NCBI GenBank assembly: GCA_021234155.1
Contig: JAJEKV010000055.1
Span: 2,907,090-2,971,089 of the forward strand
DNA length: 64,000 bases
Reading direction: 5' to 3'
From: Isoetes taiwanensis
Lineage: Eukaryota > Streptophyta > Lycopodiopsida > Isoetales > Isoetaceae
Of this stretch, positions 57,330 to 64,000 are shown in pieces. The position numbers and the translations under genes are program-made. The notes under the pieces were generated by a model. It was not told where the DNA came from and did no database searches. It was given only the letters and a program-made list of their open reading frames with translations. How positions within the stretch are numbered: the first letter of the stretch is position 1; every line of letters starts with the position of its first letter.

Positions 57330-58310
57330 GGAAATGCAAGCTTTGGGTGAAGGATAGGATAAGGGATCGCCGACAACATGTGCAAGGCGTGCACCCTAAT
57401 ATGACCCCCCACCTGAGTGCAAGTAAAGAAGTAGCACCCGATGCAATCCATCGGGCACTCATCCAACCAGTCACGGACCTTCCTCAACGCCATAAGAGAA
57501 AGGCCGCTGGCCAGAGGCGAGCTTCGTGCAAGCGCCGGAACCCGTCATCGACAAAGAAGAAGCGCTTCGGCAAGATCGACCAGTAACACCACGCCGCGCA
57601 CGCACCTACGGGGACGTCAGACATTACAACCCGATGGCCATGATCAAGATGTTCCCGGCGACCGTATCCTGAGATCACGAGTACATACCAATGCAACACC
57701 GGAAGATTTTGGATGAAGCGGTGGGCCAACGACTGGCATTCCATCAAATACCTTACGTCGCCCGTGGGATCGAGAGTCATAATCGTTACCAACATGGACA
57801 TACTTGGGAGAAATAGTCAATGGAATGACAGGAACGATCGCCTACATAGAGACCGACGAGCAAGCGGGGAGACCTTAAAGGCATCACGGTCCACATCGGC
57901 GACTCCCTCCACTACATGCCGCGTCAAGCCAACGCCCGGTGAAAGCACGGGCACTAGGGGCCCAAGACCATCTTCAAGAGAACATTCTACCATTTCTCGT
58001 CTTTGGCGTCGCGCCATGACAGACCATAAGAGACGAGAGCTCCACGATAGAAGGCAGCGCAATGCAGTGGAGTGAGGAGGCGTTCACCTTGGGGCTATTA
58101 TCGTGATGCTCTCGCGAATAAGGGCCGAGGGAAATCAGCATCGTCGTATCGCCAACATGATGGCGGACTTCCAGTAGAACAAAAGCGGCGCTAATGTAGC
58201 TGCTTCAAAACCTGTGGTAATCCGCACTTCACCGTACGAGGGGAGACCGCACATTTCGAGAACGCTGCCCTGCGGCGGATTCTTCCTATTAGGGACTCAA
58301 TAAGGGATGC
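57330..58310. other. GC-rich island of unknown origin
   Basis: About 1 kb with base composition and CpG density clearly higher than its AT-rich neighbours. Overlapping frames on both strands (for example 57218-57586, 57441-57716, 57713-58075 plus; 57484-57801 minus) are rich in Arg, Thr and Pro, as expected of random GC-rich DNA, and none has a recognisable motif. It could be a decayed foreign or element-derived insert. Borders are abrupt near 57330 and 58310. Confidence 0.4.
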
Positions 58311-58555
58311 ACAATGTAAGATTCATATAGTAACACATATTAAATTAGCATGCCGCTTATTTTGACATGATTGTGTTGTGGGGTTTGTGGAGTTTACATG
58401 ATTTAACCATAAAGCTTTGGCCTTTAAATGCCATTCCTGCATACTTAGGAAGTGCATCGACTTATTGGACAATACTTGGAATATACTTGATATGCTTCTC
58501 CATTTTGTATAGGGTAAAGCCTCTCTAGTGCTAATACTTTTTTGATTTAGATCTT

Positions 58556-58837
58556 TAAACCTTAATATACGGCATACAAAAACTTGTACGTGCATACCCC
58601 ACAAACGAGGATTGCTATGTACGGTCCAGATCTTGGAATAAAGGGCAAATATGCCCATCCGACAGCTCTTGTTGCCCTACGTAATCCCCCGTGTGAATAT
58701 GCACCCAAACCAAAGGGGGTTTAAGGGGGATTTTTATTTAAATGTGTCAAATGTAATGGTTTGTGTTAATAATGTTTAAGGTAGTTGTGTGTTAATGGTT
58801 TGTGTTAACTAAAATTTTTTTTGGCCCCTTCGGGGCC
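58556..58837. mobile_element. Palindrome-capped foldback element, copy 3 (right half)
   Basis: The centre (ACTTGTACGTGCATACCCC, TATGTACGGTCCAGATC) and right arm (GAATATGCACCCAAACC, GGGGGTTTAAGGGGGATT) match copy 1. Here the right cap is kept: GGCCCC-TTC-GGGGCC at 58823-58837. The left arm is missing. It shows that the family has a cap at this side too. Confidence 0.85.
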
Positions 58838-59069
58838 TTAAGGATGGTGTAGGGGTGTAGATATAGACATTACCTAATACTCTAATGATGGATGGTATAT
58901 CATTAGCCTCACAAATCTAACAAACTAGAGGTGCTCAAATTATGGAAACGAACACATTGCATAGAATTAGACATATAATATTATACCAATACCAATATTA
59001 ATACATGAGGTAGTAGTATGTAATAATAGAATTTATTAATAATGAACAAGTCTTACACATGAGACATTC

Positions 59070-59470
59070 TATTTCTGTGATGCCAAATTGCCATCAATCA
59101 AGCCATTGGCTAAATTCATTCCCACCTATATTGACCAGTGCTAAGTTGCAGTTAGAAACTGATCAACCCTCTTTTCAGGTTCGATATGGCATTGTTAATT
59201 TGACCAGCAGGTTGCTTACGGCAAACTGCTTCCGTAGCCCATCCATGGACTGCCTTTTATCTTGTTCTGAGGGAATGAATAAGTAACCGTGTTAACATAC
59301 ATGCTTTTCATACTGCCGCGTTATTAATAACAAATCTCAATCTATCTAAACATTATAAACTATGGGGTAGCAAATCCTCATACCAGTGGCATGGAAGGGA
59401 GTCCAAGACTCGTTCAAGAATTTGAGAAGATCTGACACCACACTGACTTGCTCCAGAGTCTTCTCAGTAT
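59070..59470 (-). pseudogene. Aspartyl aminopeptidase (M18) N-terminal fragment
   Basis: A minus-strand exon 59470-59389, bounded by TTCAG and GTATGAGG, reads TLEQVSVVSDLLKFLNESW then TPFHATG. This is the N-terminal block of M18 aminopeptidases (..DLL.FLN.SPTAFHAV). A following segment near 59280-59230 reads EQDKRQSMDGLRKQF, a weak match to EAK..L..AGF. The metal-binding domain is not found. Probably a gene fragment. Confidence 0.5.
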
Positions 59471-59719
59471 CCTGAATTCCACAGGATCACTGATCAATGT
59501 TGTTCAATGACAATCAGAGAAATGACAATCAGAGTCTGGTGTTAGAAATAAAAGATCTTGGAGTCTGTATTGGACCACGGTTGGTAGCCTGCAAGGATTT
59601 CACCCTCCTGTTTAGGATATAGGTCTGCCAAACTTTTTATCTTCTCAATTATTAAGATCACATTGTCTGATCCGCTTGCTCTGTTAGCATTCCACATGTT
59701 GTTATTCATTTCTGACTAT

Positions 59720-59850
59720 TTCTCTTTTACAATGAAACCATTGTTTATCAATTCATATGATTTTGGATGCTCTATCTCTAGCTTAAAGGTAATGCATGAT
59801 TCACCTTCTGGTTCGATTAAAGTTCCAAACCTACAATATAAATGCATTCT
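59720..59850 (-). other. Unassigned exon-like frame
   Basis: After an acceptor-like TTGTAG the minus strand reads FGTLIEPEGESCITFKLEIE and HPKSYELINNGFIVKEK, then stops. The composition looks coding, but the family is not recognised. Confidence 0.3.
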
Positions 59851-60232
59851 TGTGGCCACTGTTTGACTAATCGCATGACTCAAAAGGGCGTGGAATAATC
59901 CCGTCGTGTGCATAAGAATCCGTTTGTTGATTGAAGCTAAAGGTCTGGCTACTATGAACAATCCGGGCCAGGGAATATCCAAGAGTTGGAAGCAAACAGA
60001 GGGCCTAAACTCTATATTCTTTTTGAATCTGCAGCAAATTTTAGAACAGATAAAGGGAAGGAAACAAAGGCGGGTTTTGCAGCACTACATTGTAGAACCA
60101 AGAAACTAATACCTTGTAAAAAAAACCATTATGCTAACTGAAGAAACATTAAAAAACAAATACCTTTGCAAGTATGAGCAAAAAATCCACCTCGTGGTAG
60201 CAAAAATCCACTCCGATAACAAGAATCCAAGA

Positions 60233-60372
60233 GGGCAAGTACACATGCACATGCGCATGCACACATATGCACTTACACTTGCACATGCACAGTACACATG
60301 CACATGCATGCACGTGCACATGCACATGCACATGCATACGCATGCGCAGTGTTCATGCACAAACACATGCAG
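60233..60372. repeat. (ACATGC)n-like microsatellite
   Basis: Alternating purine-pyrimidine sequence made of ACATGC, GCACATGC and GCATGC units over 130 bp. Apparent His/Met/Cys-rich frames on both strands are artefacts of the repeat. Alternating sequences like this can adopt Z-DNA or cruciform forms. Confidence 0.9.
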
Positions 60373-60427
60373 AGGAAGACAACAACCCTCGGATTGTTCC
60401 AACTAATGAAAATCAACGGCCCATAAA

Positions 60428-60552
60428 GGGTGCACTCTAGAAATACTATTTAGTACACCTCAACGAATACAACAATGAAATCATAGAAAAACCATGTGAA
60501 AAAGCGTACAAAAATCTAAAAGTAACCCCCTGTTATTGTGCTACATATTAGC
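60428..60552 (-). repeat. Dispersed 'ACAGGGGG...TCTAGAGTGC' repeat, copy c (reverse)
   Basis: Read on minus: ATGTAGCACAATAACAGGGG, TTTTTGTACGCTTTTTCACA, a TACTAAATAGTA block and TTTCTAGAGTGCACC. Matches copies a and b. Confidence 0.65.
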
Positions 60553-60689
60553 TCTAATGATCATTCTTTTTCTTCTTAGCCATTCAATGAGATCTGTATC
60601 TTCATTGACATCCTTTTTCCTTATGTGTATAATTCCTGTTCGCTAGTTAACGTGCAATTCTTTAATGTCCATATTATTTCTCAATGGAA

Positions 60690-60992
60690 TTAAAGCCTTT
60701 GCAGGCATACTGAACCTTCATTGCCAAATGGACTCTTACTCTTTTTATCCTGCTTGCAAATTTTACAAAAAACTCTACCTATTTCATGATTGAACTCCAA
60801 CCAGTCCCAGTCTCTTAACCATGAATCCTGCCAAAGCTTTCGATTTTTGAGAATTCTTTCATCTTCATGGCCATTATCTTCAGTGATACTTGAGAATGAG
60901 GTTGCAGCCACTGTCTCAGGTGTAGACCTCTTAAAGCATTGCATTTGCAGCAATGAACATTGATCAGCTTTACGTTTGTTACCCTTCTTCAT
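60690..60992 (-). pseudogene. hAT-type (TTF/BED-like) zinc-finger N-terminal fragment
   Basis: An open minus-strand frame of 100 codons reads KLWQDSWLRDWDWLEFNHE, IGRVFCKICKQDKKSKSPFG and then NEGSV. The pattern F..SWL....WL.....+ +.FC..C.......F..G matches the N-terminal zinc finger of hAT-derived C17orf113/TTF-like proteins. It stops after the finger; no dimerisation or DDE region was seen. Could be a transposon remnant or a domesticated-gene fragment. Confidence 0.45.
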
Positions 60993-61935
60993 TTCTGATC
61001 AAGAAAATTGCAACAATGGGTAAAAGCATGTTAAGGTGTACCACTTCTGGAACCCGCAAAAGTACATACACTAGGTACTTCAGAACTGGGTACTTTCTCA
61101 TTTTTCTTTTCATTAAAACTAGTACAAAAGTCCAAAATAAAAGTCAAGGACATGTTAATTTTTAAAGATAAGATAAATATAATGCTATCTAAGCCCAAAA
61201 TATATATAAAAGTTCTAAAATGTACCTTTTATTAACATATTACACAGGTACCCAGTACCCAGTCCTGGGTACCTTTTTAGGTACTTTTTTAGTCACTAAA
61301 TAATACTTTTTAAGGGACACCCTAACATGCTTTCACCCAATGCATTATGAAAAGAATGGAATAAAAAAAATGAAGCAAGTAGCATGCAAATTACACTTAC
61401 TAGAGAGAAGATGCAATTGCACATGCCCTATAGATGCATCAAGCCATTAATCTGCATCTGTGCTCTTGCAAATAAAAAGCATTAAACAGAAGGCATGGAA
61501 GATTTCACCATTTCAAAAGAACCTGACCAGCATAGACACAAGGAAGTCGCTGCTCCTTTCCTTTTCTTCTCATTCTGAATCTGTAACAAAAATGGGAAAC
61601 ACAGACACATCAAGAAACCTAATTTCGAATACAATTAGTACATCTTTCTTGATAATTTTAGAAGGCGGTTCTCTGGCTGGCTTGTGCTGCGGTTAGGCAA
61701 GCATTTAACCAGTGCAGCAAACCGCCCAATAATCCTGCTGCTGCAATCGGTGGCGCCATGATTCCATCATACCTATTACCTGCCATAAATATATCTTCAG
61801 TATAAACTTCAATCCTGATTCCTGGAGTCTGGACGCCTGGCCTGCTGGACCCAGTGGACGGCAGCGATGAAGATCGTGAGAGAGGGAAGAAGAAAGAAAG
61901 CAAAAACGTAACAGGAGAAATGAATAAAAACCTAA

Positions 61936-62364
61936 GGGCCTTTTCACACGATGTCTTATAATATGGCTGTCCCATTTCATATAAGACATCATTTGTGACT
62001 CCAAAGCAAAAAATAAGACTCACAAATATAAGTTGTTTTCACACTACATGGTGTCTTATGTAAATGAGATACTAACAAATACTAGTGTGAAAACCATCAC
62101 AAAATAAGACCACCTTTTATTTTGAATATGATTGGTCAATAGAATAAAATAGAATATAATAAGTGGTGTCTTATTTTATGGCGGGGGAAGTCCCCCGGTA
62201 TAAAATAAGACTCCATTGCCCTTACCGAACCTATTTAAACCTACCCGAACCTAAATGAGACATGTCTTATATGGTTCCGTGTGAAAACCAGTTCTTCTTA
62301 AACGTTGACATGGACCAATAGTATGCCTTAAAATATAAGACACACTAGTCGTGTGAAAAGCCCC
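61936..62364. mobile_element. Tourist-like (PIF/Harbinger) MITE, complete
   Basis: Terminal inverted repeats GGGCCTTTTCACACGA (left) and TCGTGTGAAAAGCCCC (right) are flanked by TAA on both sides (61933-61935 and 62365-62367), the target size and sequence typical of PIF/Harbinger. Length 429 bp, no ORF. The interior repeats TGTCTTAT/ATAAGACA many times in both orientations. A decayed relative lies at 28178. Confidence 0.85.
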
Positions 62365-62452
62365 TAAACCTAAACCTAATAAGAAATGAAACATAAAAAA
62401 CCTAATTAAAAAAAAAAACAATTACTATAATACACCAAATATTAAATATACA

Positions 62453-62500
62453 AGAAATTTATCGCGACGGCCAAGGCCGCCGCGAACATTTCTCTTTCAC
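62453..62500. repeat. GC palindrome repeat, copy 2 (reverse of 24365)
   Basis: ACAAGAAATTTATCGCGACG, then GCCAAGGCCGCCGCGAAC and ATTTCTC: the reverse complement of the block at 24365-24408 with two or three changes. Confidence 0.7.
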
Positions 62501-62778
62501 TGAGCATTTCTCTGTGCTTAAATAAGTGAGTTGATAAAGAGGAATATTTGCAATATACTTTTGCAAGTTAATTATCATAGTCTTTTATTTTGGCATGTGC
62601 ATAGAGGCTTCTTATTGTTGTCGGTGTTAGCATTTGATTAGCATTTGATGATGTTTTCTTAGAAATAGAGATGTCAAAATTTGATATAGTAAATCAATGC
62701 CTAGGTTACTTAGCTATTGGTTAGCTATTTGGAGCAGAGTTTAAATTGCTACTCTAGGGCTTGCACCTTCTTAGCTTT

Positions 62779-64000
<1,222 letters not shown>

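Noticed and set aside
60106-60406. Long open frames on both strands rich in His, Met and Cys
   Set aside because: They are translations of the ACATGC microsatellite and open in several frames only because the repeat has no stops.
24365-62500. One giant 38-kb element bounded by inverted GC-palindrome blocks
   Set aside because: The interval contains an intact mannanase gene, several unrelated elements and a third half-copy; independent copies of a small repeat are simpler.

Overview
This 64-kb window is nuclear DNA of a land plant. The genes have spliceosomal introns, and plant-specific families are present: pentatricopeptide-repeat (PPR) proteins, GH5_7 mannanases, a CIPK NAF motif, DUF674, a GT14/BC10-like glycosyltransferase and a plant-type DEIH helicase with a C-terminal dsRNA-binding domain. 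The AT-rich, gene-poor, debris-filled layout with many PPR relics and LINE types resembles a seed-free vascular plant, perhaps a fern. That placement is inference and is not proven by any single marker.

Layout. 1-200: edge exon of an unidentified gene. 2087-10751 (minus): an apparently intact 18-exon DExH RNA helicase (DHX36-like, DExH3/DExH5 type) whose exon phases all close to give 1213 codons. 10.8-15.8 kb: non-coding DNA with a LINE relic, tandem duplications and a Helitron 3' end at 15755. 16.1-17.2 kb: a PPR pseudogene and a LINE reverse-transcriptase fragment. 17.23-about 21 kb: a second Helitron 3' end (minus orientation) followed by spliced fragments of two unrelated host genes (CIPK and an EXO1-like nuclease) on the same strand. 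21.9 kb: a PAN-domain receptor relic. 24.9-25.2 kb: a pogo-like transposase relic. 26419-28050 (plus): an intact five-exon endo-beta-mannanase. 29.0-31.3 kb: a 5'-truncated LINE with a poly(A) end. 32-36 kb: PPR pseudogenes. 37.2 kb: a copia fossil scrap. 38.2-38.7 kb: a LINE C-terminal scrap. 41.9-43.1 kb: a GT14 pseudogene, then a small intact SAM-domain ORF with a genomic poly(A) tract. 43-47 kb: a foldback element and a 756-bp tandem duplication. 49.2-49.6 kb: a second foldback copy. 49.9-51.15 kb (minus): an intronless, broken mannanase copy. 52.4-54.2 kb: PPR and DUF674 pseudogenes. 56.5 kb: miRNA-like hairpins. 57.3-58.3 kb: a GC-rich island of unknown origin. 58.55-58.84 kb: a third foldback copy. 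59-61 kb: aminopeptidase and zinc-finger scraps. 61936-62364: a Tourist-like MITE with TAA target duplications. 62.75-64.0 kb (minus): a cytosolic-type GAPDH pseudogene running off the right edge.

Only three loci look functional: the helicase, the five-exon mannanase and possibly the SAM ORF. They are unrelated in role (RNA/G-quadruplex remodelling, wall mannan hydrolysis, protein interaction) and form no pathway. The rest is a graveyard of duplicated, retrocopied and captured gene pieces. The most unusual sequence-level signals are (1) a palindrome-capped foldback family in three copies, (2) a conserved stem-loop plus pentanucleotide tail occurring five times, (3) a probable Helitron gene-capture chimera, and (4) tandem duplications that copied splice donors inside the helicase gene.
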